From assembly GCA_937922015.1 (NCBI GenBank), contig CAKZVB010000329.1, positions 1-34,394 on the forward strand: a stretch of 34,394 bases of DNA, in the 5' to 3' direction. Made by a program: the position numbers and the translations under genes. A model generated the notes under the pieces. That model saw only the letters and a program-made list of their open reading frames with translations, did not search any database and was not told where the DNA came from. Shown piece by piece: positions 17,145 through 25,699 of this stretch. Position 1 is the stretch's first letter; each line of letters opens with the position of its first letter. The stretch comes from an uncultured Granulosicoccaceae bacterium. Lineage in GTDB: Bacteria; Pseudomonadota; Gammaproteobacteria; Granulosicoccales; Granulosicoccaceae.

Positions 17145-17378
17145 ATGACACACGAACAGCGGTTGAACAGCACAATTAAATCCCGTGAGGCCACCACGAT
17201 CGATGTCGGGTTGATGGCAGCTGCGAGAGACAATGCACATCAGATTCGCAGTGAAGCAATTCGACAAGGATTTACTCTGGTCTACAGAACAATTTTAAGA
17301 AACAGCCGTGCACTATGGCATCGGCCACAAAGCGCACGACGCAAAAGCGAGTACTGTACTGACCGGGTCACTGCGTAG
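17145..17378 (+). CDS. Small hypothetical protein upstream of a LuxR-type regulator
   Basis: 77 residues, not recognised with confidence. GAAGGGG sits about 10 bases before the ATG, which is good support for translation. The sequence is polar and helical: T-I-D-V-G-L-M-A-A-A-R, then a Q-I-R-S-E-A-I-R-Q segment and a basic tail with W-H-R-P. The middle part recalls very short proteobacterial proteins of the RSP_7527 kind (I-D followed by a basic amphipathic helix), but that likeness is weak. It lies 42 bases before the LuxR gene in the same direction and diverges from the LysR gene, so it may share the LysR-controlled promoter with the LuxR gene. No signal peptide or membrane segment. Confidence 0.55.
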   Translation: MTHEQRLNSTIKSREATTIDVGLMAAARDNAHQIRSEAIRQGFTLVYRTILRNSRALWHRPQSARRKSEYCTDRVTA

Positions 17379-17420
17379 ACAATCGGGCGCTTAAATCATA
17401 AAACACAGGAGAACCACACT

Positions 17421-18356
17421 ATGCCTGAACGCCATCGTTACGACGAAATAGCCGCACTTGTCAGCGCAATCGGCAGTCCATGGTTCGGCCGTACACTGCA
17501 AGGTGTGTTGCAATCACTATTTCACTATGACCATTTTCTACTCGCCCGATACCGCAAAGGGAAAGAATTGTCCGTTCTATCGCACGATCTCGGTGGTGTT
17601 GAAGCGCAACGTGCCGTGCGCTGGCTTGAGACGGAGAACTATGTTGTCGAACCTGTATTCCGTCTGTACGCCGCTGGTAAGTTAGCGGGCGGTGTTCACG
17701 ATATGCAAGACCTCACGCTGCGCGAACGTGCTCTTGAACCACCGGCCATCAACCTGGATCGGCTGCCACATCTCGTAGCCGACCCGGACGAAGAGATTGG
17801 CTGGCGTACGATGGACTGGCCACGCAATCAACAAGAGACGTGCGTACTGGTGGAAACGGGTCCGCAGACGCTGCTCGCAATTTCACTGTATAACATGGGG
17901 ATGGAGCGGAATGATCGTTCGTCCGAACGGCTGCTTCGTGCACTTCATCCGATACTGACTGCAGTGCTTGTTCAGCATGCGGCAACACCTGCCGGGCGTG
18001 CCGCACCGCACTCCGATGCGACGCAGAAACAGGAACCCGGAGACGAAGCCTTGGCAAGTCGGCCTGCCGACGCCGCTGATGTCACACGATTTCTCGTCGA
18101 GCAGTTTGAGGTCGAGCCAACTACTCGTGAACTTGAGGTCTTCCGACGTCTGCTCAATGGTGCGACTCCCTCGCTGATCGCGCGTGATCTGGCTATTTCA
18201 ATTGCCACTGTCCGCACGCACCGACGCAACGTCTATCGCCGCATTGGCAATGCTCGTTTGCCTGAACTGATGAATGCATTCTTCGAATTCGTGTCACCGA
18301 TGCGGACGGAGTATCCAGCACCACAGGCAACGAAAGTATCGTTGGATAGTAACTGA
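17421..18356 (+). CDS. LuxR family transcriptional regulator
   Basis: 311 residues. The C-terminal helix-turn-helix (about 233-290) reads T-T-R-E-L-E-V-F, then L-L-N-G-A-T-P-S-L-I-A-R-D-L, and I-A-T-V-R-T-H-R-R-N-V-Y-R-R-I-G, a canonical GerE/LuxR DNA-binding domain. The N-terminal 200 residues have no recognisable autoinducer, PAS or receiver signature; a G-x-P-W-F motif near residue 18 and a Y-D-H-F segment suggest a sensory domain of the free-standing LuxR type. AGGAG lies 10 bases upstream of the ATG. It is likely cotranscribed with the small ORF. The ligand and targets are unknown. Confidence 0.92.
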   Translation: MPERHRYDEIAALVSAIGSPWFGRTLQGVLQSLFHYDHFLLARYRKGKELSVLSHDLGGVEAQRAVRWLETENYVVEPVFRLYAAGKLAGGVHDMQDLTLRERALEPPAINLDRLPHLVADPDEEIGWRTMDWPRNQQETCVLVETGPQTLLAISLYNMGMERNDRSSERLLRALHPILTAVLVQHAATPAGRAAPHSDATQKQEPGDEALASRPADAADVTRFLVEQFEVEPTTRELEVFRRLLNGATPSLIARDLAISIATVRTHRRNVYRRIGNARLPELMNAFFEFVSPMRTEYPAPQATKVSLDSN

Positions 18357-18816
18357 GGTTAAACCTTCGATCGGCGCAGATACACGGTCATTTTAAAGTT
18401 CCACGCGTGACTGCCGTTACCCCGCGACGACTCGCAGGGAACTACACGATGATAGTAACGTTAAGGCAATGGATTGATGTAAAACTCAAACTGTTGAATC
18501 AGGCGCTAAACGACGAATTGACCAGCGGCCAGTAGCAGTCAAGAGGTACCGAGCAACGGGTGACCGTGTTACGCCGGCAATGTGAGGACGGTATCTCGTC
18601 TTGCAGTTTAACGACTGGCTGGTTATGCAATGCTGTCTCGACTAACTGAGATTCGGTTGGTTGATTATAGTCTGCTGCGAGAGCAGCTGTGCTGCATATG
18701 GCACTGGTTTTTATAAGCGCCCTTGACCTCCACTTGATATGACCGGACAGACCATTGACCCATACCATTGGCCAGGCCATTAGCTGGGGCAGGGTTTTTT
18801 GTCCGGTCTGCGGAAA
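18357..18816. other. Intergenic region between convergent regulator genes
   Basis: No gene is supported here. A 9-bp inverted pair, GACCGGACA (18741-18749) and TGTCCGGTC (18800-18808), is 50 bases apart, and CCATT recurs near 18750-18780. No clear terminator for either gene is visible. Confidence 0.45.
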
Positions 18817-19758
18817 TTATTGATTTTTCCGGTGACTGTCAGATTCCAGTTTCGCAAAATGTCTTTCGAGCATATCAATGAACAAACGCACACGCTCCGG
18901 CACGTAACGCCGGCTTGGGTAGACGACAAATAGATCGTTTTGTCCGTCTGACAGACCGGGCTGGAAACCCACCGGGTACTTTGGCAATACACGCACCAGT
19001 CGCCTGGCATTTATATCCTCTGCGATGTCAATTGAAGACTTAAGTGCAATCCCCAATCCATCTACTGCCCATCGACGGATAAGTGCGCCGTCATTGGTTG
19101 AGCGGGTAGGGTTGATCGCCACTGCCATAGCCGTTTCGTCTTTTTGGAAGTGCCAGGTCGTTAATGGTTCAACTACACGCACCATTGCCAGACAATCATG
19201 CTGCGACAGGTCCTGCGGTTGTTTAGGTGTTCCGTTTTTTCTTAGATAGGCAGGTGACGCACAGAGAATTCGGCGACTGCTTGCCAGACGTCTGGCTATC
19301 AAGGTGCTATCGGGTGGTTCTCCATAGCGAACGGCGATATCGACATTGAGTTCTGAAAGGTTCACGATCCCGTCAGTGAGGTGCAGGTGAGGCACAATTG
19401 CGCGATGTTTTTTCACCAGTTTTTGTAGCAACGGGGATATATACTGTTGCCCGAGATCCGATGTGGCAGTGACCCGCAGAGGCCCGGCTAACTCCTTGCC
19501 TGCGGAGTCCATGGTTTCTTCGGCCTCTGCAACATCAGCGAGAATTCGGATGCTTGTCTCATAAAATGTCTGACCCACTTCGGTGACAGTGACACTTCGC
19601 GTCGTTCGGTTAAATAGTCTAGTTTTGTAGTGTTTTTCCATCGCGTTTACGCGTGCTGTGACACTTGCCGGTGACAGGCCCAGCTCCCGGCCGGCAGCCG
19701 CCAACCCTCCCGTATTGACGATTCGCACAAACAGATTCATGTCAGCTAGTTTATCCAT
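18817..19758 (-). CDS. LysR family transcriptional regulator (CrgA-like), second copy
   Basis: 313 residues, the same architecture as the LysR at 16114-17025 and probably a paralogue. Its helix-turn-helix carries G-G-L-A-A-A-G-R-E-L-G-L-S-P-A-S-V and L-F-N-R-T-T-R-S-V-T-V-T-E-V-G. The effector domain carries P-L-R-V-T-A-T-S-D-L-G, N-V-D-I-A-V-R-Y-G and R-R-I-L-C-A-S-P-A-Y-L. On the minus strand TATAAT ends 7 bases before the ATG and no ribosome-binding site is visible, so a leaderless transcript is plausible. It diverges from the ClpP-like lipoprotein gene across a 384-base gap that contains several dyads, and may control it. Confidence 0.94.
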   Translation of the reverse strand: MDKLADMNLFVRIVNTGGLAAAGRELGLSPASVTARVNAMEKHYKTRLFNRTTRSVTVTEVGQTFYETSIRILADVAEAEETMDSAGKELAGPLRVTATSDLGQQYISPLLQKLVKKHRAIVPHLHLTDGIVNLSELNVDIAVRYGEPPDSTLIARRLASSRRILCASPAYLRKNGTPKQPQDLSQHDCLAMVRVVEPLTTWHFQKDETAMAVAINPTRSTNDGALIRRWAVDGLGIALKSSIDIAEDINARRLVRVLPKYPVGFQPGLSDGQNDLFVVYPSRRYVPERVRLFIDMLERHFAKLESDSHRKNQ

Positions 19759-19959
19759 ATTACTTATTATAACTAAATAGGGAATTCCGGATCAGGCTTG
19801 TTGGTTCTTCAGTTTAAAAGGACACATACGCGATTGTTGAGTATCAGGCAGCACGCAAGTGTTTTGTCTTTGTCTGGTTTGTCGAACGTCTGATTTTGGC
19901 TGGGCACAGTGACCGTCTGTGGTATGTACAGTTACAAACTGTTACATAGTGGTGCGAAA

Positions 19960-19977
19960 ATACCTCTGCAGAGGTAT
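19960..19977. promoter_or_regulatory. 18-bp perfect palindrome upstream of the ClpP-like lipoprotein gene
   Basis: ATACCTCTGCAGAGGTAT is fully self-complementary and lies about 165 bases before the lipoprotein ATG, in the gap shared with the divergent LysR gene. A nearby dyad ACAGT-TACAA-ACTGT occurs at about 19927-19941. It is a good operator candidate; the binding protein is unknown. Confidence 0.5.
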
Positions 19978-20048
19978 ATCAACACCTGGAGTTCGATCGT
20001 AGAGTCTGTGTGAACATTGGCAATCTGCACTTGGAACGCGTTGATCAA

Positions 20049-20063
20049 TGAAAGTTACTTTCA
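20049..20063. promoter_or_regulatory. Second dyad in the lipoprotein leader
   Basis: TGAAAG-TTA-CTTTCA is a perfect 6-3-6 inverted repeat about 80 bases before the ATG. It is followed by a small hairpin, AAGAAG/CTTCTT (20076-20081 with 20091-20096), that could form in the transcript. Confidence 0.3.
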
Positions 20064-20142
20064 CCGCCATATAAGAAGAAGGTGTTACGACTTCTTTGCT
20101 AATACGGTTTTTTGTACAACTATATATGTTCGGAAATACATC

Positions 20143-21147
20143 ATGAGAAATATGTCATTAGCGACGGTATTCACCGCATCGTTAGCTTTGATTGCATGCA
20201 GTTCAAGCGATGACGGAGCGGATACCTCCACTGGAAACGACCTGCCGGTTTCCGGAGAATTTCACCTTATTGCACCGGGCGATGTGGATGCCTATGTTGC
20301 TGATTATCAGGCACAGCGAGATCGAGTTGTATTTACCCTTGACGGTGTAGTTTTTCCATTGAGCTATATCGGTGAAGAAGACAACGCCCTGATCTCGAAC
20401 TTCAATGGAGACGATCTTTTATTTGCAGGGTTTGATCTGGACGAAGAAGAACCGTTGTCCAGCATTGTCGTCGTTGAGGTTGCAGAAGATGGCGAGACAA
20501 TTGAACGCAGCTGGAGCGGCACCGAGACAATTTCGGTTCAGGAAAGCGGCGACGACATATTGTACTCCGGACGCCTGAAAGATACGGCCAGTGATGCCGA
20601 AGTCGACGTTACCTTTGTCTTTAATGAATCGTTGATTAGCGGTGGCAACAGCGCTATCACCGTGTCAGGAAGCGATGCAACTATCAGTGGCGGGATGGGG
20701 ACGGGCACCTATCTGCAAATGCGCGATATGATCGCCGCCAACCCGGGGGTTACGCGACTCATATTGCAGGAATCAGACGGTTCATCAAACGATGCGATAA
20801 ATGTACACACGGGTCGGTTGATACGCGCGGCGAATTTGGCCACCCATGTGCCCGCTGACGGGGATATCAATTCGGGCGCAGTGGATCTGTTCACCGCTGG
20901 CGTGATCCGGACGGTTGAACCCGGTGGCATTCTGGGTGTGCACTCCTGGTGCTGCGAAAATGGCGTCACTGCCGACCAACTGCCCGGGAACGATCCAGCC
21001 CACGGTACCCAGTTAACATACTTCCGGGAAATGCTATCGGATACCGGCGTAGATTTTTACTTCTTCACTTTGCAGGCCGCCCCTTTTGATGGAATACACC
21101 CGATGACTCGCGAACAGATGACGCGATACAACGTCGTTACCGAGTAG
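20143..21147 (+). CDS. Lipoprotein with ClpP/crotonase-like serine-hydrolase fold
   Basis: About 334 residues. The ATG at 20143 starts a lipoprotein signal peptide with L-I-A-C (Cys19, Ser20), whereas the upstream in-frame extension has no such feature. Residues 25-180 form an acidic, beta-rich domain I do not recognise. Residues 190-334 resemble periplasmic ClpP-like proteins (COG3904 type): L-I-L-Q-E-S-D-G-S in the place of the usual S-P-G-G-S strand, T-G-R-L-I-R-A-A-N-L-A-T, then N-S-G-A with Ser244, and I-L-G-V-H-S-W with His267. The end reads P-M-T-R-E-Q-M-T-R-Y-N-V-V-T. The Ser-His separation of 23 fits a ClpP-type dyad. The degenerate oxyanion region leaves activity uncertain. It probably faces the periplasm on the outer membrane. 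It is followed by an EamA gene after about 270 bases. Confidence 0.75.
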   Translation: MRNMSLATVFTASLALIACSSSDDGADTSTGNDLPVSGEFHLIAPGDVDAYVADYQAQRDRVVFTLDGVVFPLSYIGEEDNALISNFNGDDLLFAGFDLDEEEPLSSIVVVEVAEDGETIERSWSGTETISVQESGDDILYSGRLKDTASDAEVDVTFVFNESLISGGNSAITVSGSDATISGGMGTGTYLQMRDMIAANPGVTRLILQESDGSSNDAINVHTGRLIRAANLATHVPADGDINSGAVDLFTAGVIRTVEPGGILGVHSWCCENGVTADQLPGNDPAHGTQLTYFREMLSDTGVDFYFFTLQAAPFDGIHPMTREQMTRYNVVTE

Positions 21148-21421
21148 AGCAACAATTATTGGAAGACCTGTGTGCAGTTCGTGACATAGAGCGCGAACTG
21201 TCGCTACTCCACATAAGGAAGCGGACGATGTAACAGAACCCGGTATATTTTTATATCGTTTGTTACTTTGCAGGTTGTGGGCATTGTTATTGTGTTAATG
21301 TTCCCGCAGCCAGCACTATGGTTACCGGATGTTGGTATCGGGTGACAAGAAACGTCTGGCGCACATTGCCCGGGACAGGTTGCTGATTGTCTGTCCTGCT
21401 TACTGCCATCCGCCTTCCGTT

Positions 21422-22420
21422 ATGGGCACCGTGATGTCAACTCATCCAACTGCTCATAACATGAATAGTCCTTGCAATAGTTCAGTTCCAGGCCGGTTTG
21501 ATGAGTTTACCTCTGGCACGCTGCTGGTGTTGCTCACAGTTATTATCTGGGGTGTTCAATTTCCCGTCGCCAAACAGACGTTTGAAGCCGTCAATGCGTT
21601 TCACTCGGCGGTCTTTCGTTTTACGTTACCGGCAATCATACTGCTGATTGCACTGGTAATTCGAGAAGGCTGGTCAGCACTTAATGCCGGTAGAGATACA
21701 TTGAGAATCACAGCGCTCGGCGTGATTGGTATGTGCGGCGCTCCGTCGTTAATCTTTGGCGGGCTGATGTTTACACGCCCCGAGATTGCAGCAACCATCG
21801 TTGCTACTCAGCCTTTGCTAACCGTAATGGTTCAACGATTGATGGGTGGAGAAAAGCCGGCACTCGTATCGTTGTTGTGTATAGGTGTGGCGTTCCTTGG
21901 TGTTGTTACTGTCGTTACTCAATGGAATACGTCACTTGATTTAAGCGCCAGTGAGATCGCCGCGGTATTTATGGTGCTGGCTGGAGCATTATGTTTTGTG
22001 GTCTACACCATCGCATGTGCCAGATTTCGCCACTGGTCAAGCCTGAGGTTGACTACGCTTGCTTTGATGAGTGGTGCAACAGCCAATACACTGTTGGTCA
22101 TGGCGTTGGTCAGTGCAGGATTATTGAGCCACCCGGCTGCAAGTGAGTGGCTTGAGGTTAAATGGGAGTTATTGTTTCTGGCATTTGCCGGTGTTTTAGG
22201 AGCCATGTTTACGTGGAATATCGGTGCCAGAAGAATAGGAGCGCTAAACGCTATGTTGTTTATCAATCTGATCCCGGTTGTCACCTTCATAATTCGCTAT
22301 ATGCAGGGATACCGCTTCGAGACCGTTGAGCTTGTCGGGGCCGCAATGGTGATTGCTGCGCTGTCGACGCAAAACCTGTTTATGCGATTTCAGATGTCGA
22401 GAAACACAAGTTCAATATAG
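21422..22420 (+). CDS. EamA/DMT family transporter
   Basis: About 332 residues with ten hydrophobic segments in two EamA halves. The first half begins L-L-V-L-L-T-V-I-I-W-G-V-Q-F-P-V-A-K and includes A-A-T-I-V-A-T-Q-P-L-L-T-V; the second ends N-L-I-P-V-V-T-F-I-I. These are typical of drug/metabolite exporters of unknown substrate. The start is uncertain: ATGs at 21329, 21422, 21434 and 21461 are all in frame and none has a good ribosome-binding site. The first would add an unlikely polar, Cys/His-rich tail, and I take 21422. The stop lies 8 bases from the stop of the opposing TRAP permease gene. Confidence 0.9.
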   Translation: MGTVMSTHPTAHNMNSPCNSSVPGRFDEFTSGTLLVLLTVIIWGVQFPVAKQTFEAVNAFHSAVFRFTLPAIILLIALVIREGWSALNAGRDTLRITALGVIGMCGAPSLIFGGLMFTRPEIAATIVATQPLLTVMVQRLMGGEKPALVSLLCIGVAFLGVVTVVTQWNTSLDLSASEIAAVFMVLAGALCFVVYTIACARFRHWSSLRLTTLALMSGATANTLLVMALVSAGLLSHPAASEWLEVKWELLFLAFAGVLGAMFTWNIGARRIGALNAMLFINLIPVVTFIIRYMQGYRFETVELVGAAMVIAALSTQNLFMRFQMSRNTSSI

Positions 22421-22428
22421 CTTACCTG

Positions 22429-23925
22429 TCACCAGGGAATTAGAAATAACGTAATAGCCGGAAAGGCAATCAACAGTACTACTCTGAGCAGATCAGAAAA
22501 GACAAAAAACAGTACCGCCTTATAGGTCTCAACGATGGGCGTTGTTTTATCCATGGCATTAATTATAAAAAGATTCATACCCACCGGAGGTGTAATCAGA
22601 CCGACCTCAACGACGATCAGAACCAGAATACCGAACCAGATTCCCACCTGCTCGATATTCACTCTTGCAAGTGCGCCTTTACTGACACCGCGCAGCTTCA
22701 TTGCTCTTATTTGCTCGCGGGTGAGTTCAATACCTTCAGCAAGACTTGCCTTAATGCTTTGCAACATCTCAGGAGCAAGGTCGACTCCATTACGCAGTGC
22801 TACCGCTGCGCGTTTGGCGTGCAACTCTGCCATTGTCACCATGCCAAAATCCAGCTCTATGACGATAGGCCAGAAGATGGGAATAGTGAGCAATACCATG
22901 GAGAGACTGTCCATGACACAGCCGAGTATCAAATAGAATACAAGAATAATTACCAGCACCAGCATCGGGCTGAATCCTTGCGCGCCTACCCAGAGTGCCA
23001 TTTCCTGCGGTACCTGGGTCAGTGCAAGAAAGCCGTTATAGAAGCCGGCGCCGAGCACGATAAAAAATATCATTGCCGTTGAACGCGCTGTGACCAGAAA
23101 GCTCTCGCTCAGGGTGTGGCGATTCAAACCGCCATTTAAAAGGGCGATAAGGCCGGTTCCAAACGCCCCCACAGCGGCACCTTCAGTGGGGGTAAACCAT
23201 CCCAGGTAGATACCACCCACCACCAATGCAAAAACAAGTAATACCGGCCACACGGCCAATAGTGCAATGAAGCGTTCCCGGTAAAGTACTCTTTCCTTGA
23301 TACCTGCAGAGGCGGGATAGATTCGAACGTAGATCGAAATAGCAATCACGTAGCCAACAGCGGCAAGTATGCCCGGTATAAAGGCCGCCAGAAAAAGTTT
23401 GGCAATATTCTGCTCGGTCAATATGGCATAGATGACTAACACCACTGATGGAGGGATAAGTATTCCCAACGTGCCTCCGGCCGCCAGTGTCGCGGTAGAA
23501 AACCCGCCGGCATAACCGTACTTGCGCATCTCAGGCAACGCGACACGGCTCATGGTAGCTGCAGTGGCCAAAGACGAGCCACAGATTGACCCGAATCCTG
23601 CGCAGGCACCCACAGCGGCCATGGCAACGCCACCTTTACGATGACCCAGCCAGCTCTCAGCGGCCTTGAATAGTGATCCGGACATGCCTCCCACTGTGGC
23701 GAACTGCCCCATGAGTAAAAACATCGGCACAATAGAAAGCGAGTAACTGGAATAGGTTGTGAAGGTCTCAGACTTCAGCCGTGCAAACGGTATTGTGGTT
23801 TCACCGGTGACCTGGACCAGCCCGACCAGCCCGACCAGAAACATGGTCAGTCCGATTGGAACCCTTAAAAATATAAGTATGAGTACAGCGGGGAAGGAGA
23901 GAATCCCTATCGCAAAGTCGGTCAA
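22429..23925 (-). CDS. TRAP transporter large permease (DctM type)
   Basis: 498 residues with many membrane segments. Family motifs are F-L-R-V-P-I-G near the start, A-G-F-G-S-I-C-G-S-S-L-A-T-A-A-T-M, G-G-T-L-G-I-L-I-P-P-S, and in the second half L-G-C-V-M-D-S-L-S-M and I-T-P-P-V-G-M-N-L-F. A long soluble loop (about 370-420) between helices of the second half is larger than usual for DctM. The start codon is TTG, sharing bases with the TGA stop of the small-permease gene (TTGA), so translation is probably coupled. With the small permease and receptor it forms a three-component Na+/solute importer. The substrate is probably an organic acid activated by the divergently encoded ligase, which is inference from context. 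Confidence 0.95.
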   Translation of the reverse strand: MTDFAIGILSFPAVLILIFLRVPIGLTMFLVGLVGLVQVTGETTIPFARLKSETFTTYSSYSLSIVPMFLLMGQFATVGGMSGSLFKAAESWLGHRKGGVAMAAVGACAGFGSICGSSLATAATMSRVALPEMRKYGYAGGFSTATLAAGGTLGILIPPSVVLVIYAILTEQNIAKLFLAAFIPGILAAVGYVIAISIYVRIYPASAGIKERVLYRERFIALLAVWPVLLVFALVVGGIYLGWFTPTEGAAVGAFGTGLIALLNGGLNRHTLSESFLVTARSTAMIFFIVLGAGFYNGFLALTQVPQEMALWVGAQGFSPMLVLVIILVFYLILGCVMDSLSMVLLTIPIFWPIVIELDFGMVTMAELHAKRAAVALRNGVDLAPEMLQSIKASLAEGIELTREQIRAMKLRGVSKGALARVNIEQVGIWFGILVLIVVEVGLITPPVGMNLFIINAMDKTTPIVETYKAVLFFVFSDLLRVVLLIAFPAITLFLIPW

Positions 23926-24506
23926 TTTGGCGCGCTCTGGAAAGGCGGTAAAATTGTTTTCCTGCCTGCCAGTTCTGCAGACCTGATGAAAGCAATATAA
24001 ATAGCGACTGCGGCAGCGACGACGGCACCGACAAGGCTAAGTGCATAACCCCACCAAACCGGAGACTCCAGCAACAAAGTGGTTTGTCCGGAACGCATTT
24101 TAGATAGCATTCCACTATACAGCTGAACAGCAATAAGCAACAAAACCAACGCGAATACTGTGTCGATAATAAACTGCAGCAAGCGATTGATAAAAGGGGA
24201 CATCGTTTTGCTTAGTAATTCTACCGAGGCGTGCCCCCCGGTTATCTGACACAAAGGCATAAAAGCAAAAATAGAAAAGGCGACCCCGGCTTCGATAAGC
24301 TCAAAGTCACCGTTGACTGGTCCTACGCCCAGGTCCAGCGCCCATTTTGCAAAGCCGGGCGCTATAGACTCAACAAGGCCTGAGTGAAAGAAACCATTTA
24401 GTGATCGGCCCACAACCGAGATGCAGGTGAGCAGAATCAGCAACACCAGCATCATCCCGCCAAGATATGCCATGAATCGGGACAGGCCATTGAAGAAACG
24501 GTACAT
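23922..24506 (-). CDS. TRAP transporter small permease (DctQ type)
   Basis: 194 residues with four predicted membrane helices: about 10-33, 75-95, 108-128 and 150-172. R-S-L-N-G-F follows the first helix, as in DctQ proteins. An inserted loop (about 38-70) between helices 1 and 2 is longer than in minimal DctQ proteins. It overlaps the large permease gene by 4 bases. It lies 65 bases downstream of the receptor gene, with a 16-bp perfect stem-loop in that gap. No strong ribosome-binding site precedes its ATG, which is consistent with low expression of permease relative to receptor. Confidence 0.92.
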   Translation of the reverse strand: MYRFFNGLSRFMAYLGGMMLVLLILLTCISVVGRSLNGFFHSGLVESIAPGFAKWALDLGVGPVNGDFELIEAGVAFSIFAFMPLCQITGGHASVELLSKTMSPFINRLLQFIIDTVFALVLLLIAVQLYSGMLSKMRSGQTTLLLESPVWWGYALSLVGAVVAAAVAIYIAFIRSAELAGRKTILPPFQSAPN

Positions 24507-24525
24507 GATGGATCGCTATGTATAA

Positions 24526-24566
24526 TTGTTAACGGCGGTGTGAGTTTATAACACCGCCGTTAACAA
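24526..24566 (-). terminator. 16-bp perfect stem-loop between TRAP receptor and permease genes
   Basis: Arms TTGTTAACGGCGGTGT (24526-24541) and its exact complement (24551-24566) pair around a 9-base loop, immediately after the receptor stop. The following minus-strand sequence is only modestly T-rich (TTATAC). It may act as an attenuator or as a block to 3' exonucleases protecting receptor mRNA, rather than as a full terminator. Confidence 0.6.
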
Positions 24567-24571
24567 TAGCG

Positions 24572-25618
24572 CTACTTTTTAACGTTAGCGTTGTAGTAGT
24601 CGATCAGTTGCCTGGCACGGGCAATTAGTGCCTCACCATCCAGATCTTTCCCATTGACATCTGCAATCCAGTCCGCATAGATCGGGTCAACAACCGGTTT
24701 CCAGACGCTTGCCGCAGTAGCGGCATCGATAGTAATGATGTTATTGCCTGCGTCAACAGCGATTTCACGAGCCGGGCCGTCTGCATCGGCCTGTGTGCCA
24801 CCGGCAAATATTGAAAACTCAAGCCCTGAATTATCATCGATAACAGTTTGCAAGTCAGCAGGCAATGCGTTGTAGGCGTCTTTGTTCATCGCTAATACAA
24901 AAGTCAGTGTATACAACGCGGTGCCTTCAAACTCGGTGTGATTCTCGACCAGCTCCGGTATTTTCAGTGCCGGTGTGACTTCCCATGGAATTGTAGTTCC
25001 ATCTATTACTCCTTTCGACAGGCCTTCCGCGACAGCCGGAACCGGCATACCAACGGGTGTTGCACCGGTGGCTTCGAGAAGTTTGTTCACCAGGCGTGAT
25101 CCGCCCCGTATCTTCATACCTTCAAGATCTGCAGGGGTCTCTACAGGGTCGGCGGTGTGAAAAAGGCCAGGCCCGTGAACCCAGGTACCAAGCATGTGTA
25201 CATCGGAGAACTGATCCTTCATGCCTTCCTCGTACATCACCCAGTAGGCGTAAGACGCGGCTCTGGCATCGTCGATCATAAACGGCAGTTCAAACACTTC
25301 GGTCGACGGGAATCGGCCCGGGGTGTAACCCACAACAGTCCAGCCGATATCGATCACGCCATCTGCCACCTGGTCATACAGCTCTGGTGGTTTGCCACCG
25401 AGTGCCATGCCGGCGTAACGCTCAACTTTGATCCGGCCCTCTGACGCTGCTTCAACATTATCTGCCCACACATCCAGTACAAGCTTGGGTACATTTGCCT
25501 GCGCTGGTAAAAAGTGCTGCAGCTTTAAGGTGTGTTCCTGGGCTAAGGCACCAAGTGGTACAACAGCACATAAGAGTCCGGTGCAAAGTCCGGCGATAAC
25601 AGATCTGCGTAGAAACAT
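24572..25618 (-). CDS. TRAP transporter substrate-binding protein (DctP type)
   Basis: About 348 residues. The ATG at 25618 is chosen because GGAGGA precedes it closely and it begins a signal peptide (M-F-L-R-R-S, cleaved after A-L-A near residue 26); the 43-residue upstream extension is not signal-like. Mature features fit DctP receptors: L-K-L-Q-H-F-L-P-A at the start, L-P-F-M-I-D-D, D-L-E-G-M-K-I-R-G-G-S with the ligand-carboxylate Arg, and G-V-I-D-G-T-T-I-P-W-E-V. The protein would bind an organic acid in the periplasm. It is divergent from the MarR-ligase operon, with a dyad in the shared gap. Confidence 0.95.
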   Translation of the reverse strand: MFLRRSVIAGLCTGLLCAVVPLGALAQEHTLKLQHFLPAQANVPKLVLDVWADNVEAASEGRIKVERYAGMALGGKPPELYDQVADGVIDIGWTVVGYTPGRFPSTEVFELPFMIDDARAASYAYWVMYEEGMKDQFSDVHMLGTWVHGPGLFHTADPVETPADLEGMKIRGGSRLVNKLLEATGATPVGMPVPAVAEGLSKGVIDGTTIPWEVTPALKIPELVENHTEFEGTALYTLTFVLAMNKDAYNALPADLQTVIDDNSGLEFSIFAGGTQADADGPAREIAVDAGNNIITIDAATAASVWKPVVDPIYADWIADVNGKDLDGEALIARARQLIDYYNANVKK

Positions 25619-25684
25619 AAAAATCCTCCAATTGACGGGTGGTGCCAGAAGTTTTGCCAGAATAATAGTTAAAAGACCCTTGCA

Positions 25685-25699
25685 GAGATATCTTATCTC
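25685..25699. promoter_or_regulatory. Candidate MarR operator in the dctP/marR gap
   Basis: GAGATA-TCT-TATCTC is a perfect 6-3-6 dyad, the usual size for a MarR site, in the 237-base divergent gap about 67 bases before the TRAP receptor ATG. Assignment to the adjacent MarR protein is an inference. Confidence 0.45.

Noticed and set aside
18499-18780. Minus-strand 93-codon reading frame between the LuxR and LysR genes
   Set aside because: No ribosome-binding site, no known motif, atypical composition; possibly decayed DNA but not supportable.
18741-18808. GACCGGACA/TGTCCGGTC pair as ends of a small mobile element
   Set aside because: Only 9 bp, 50 bases apart, with no target duplication or second copy.
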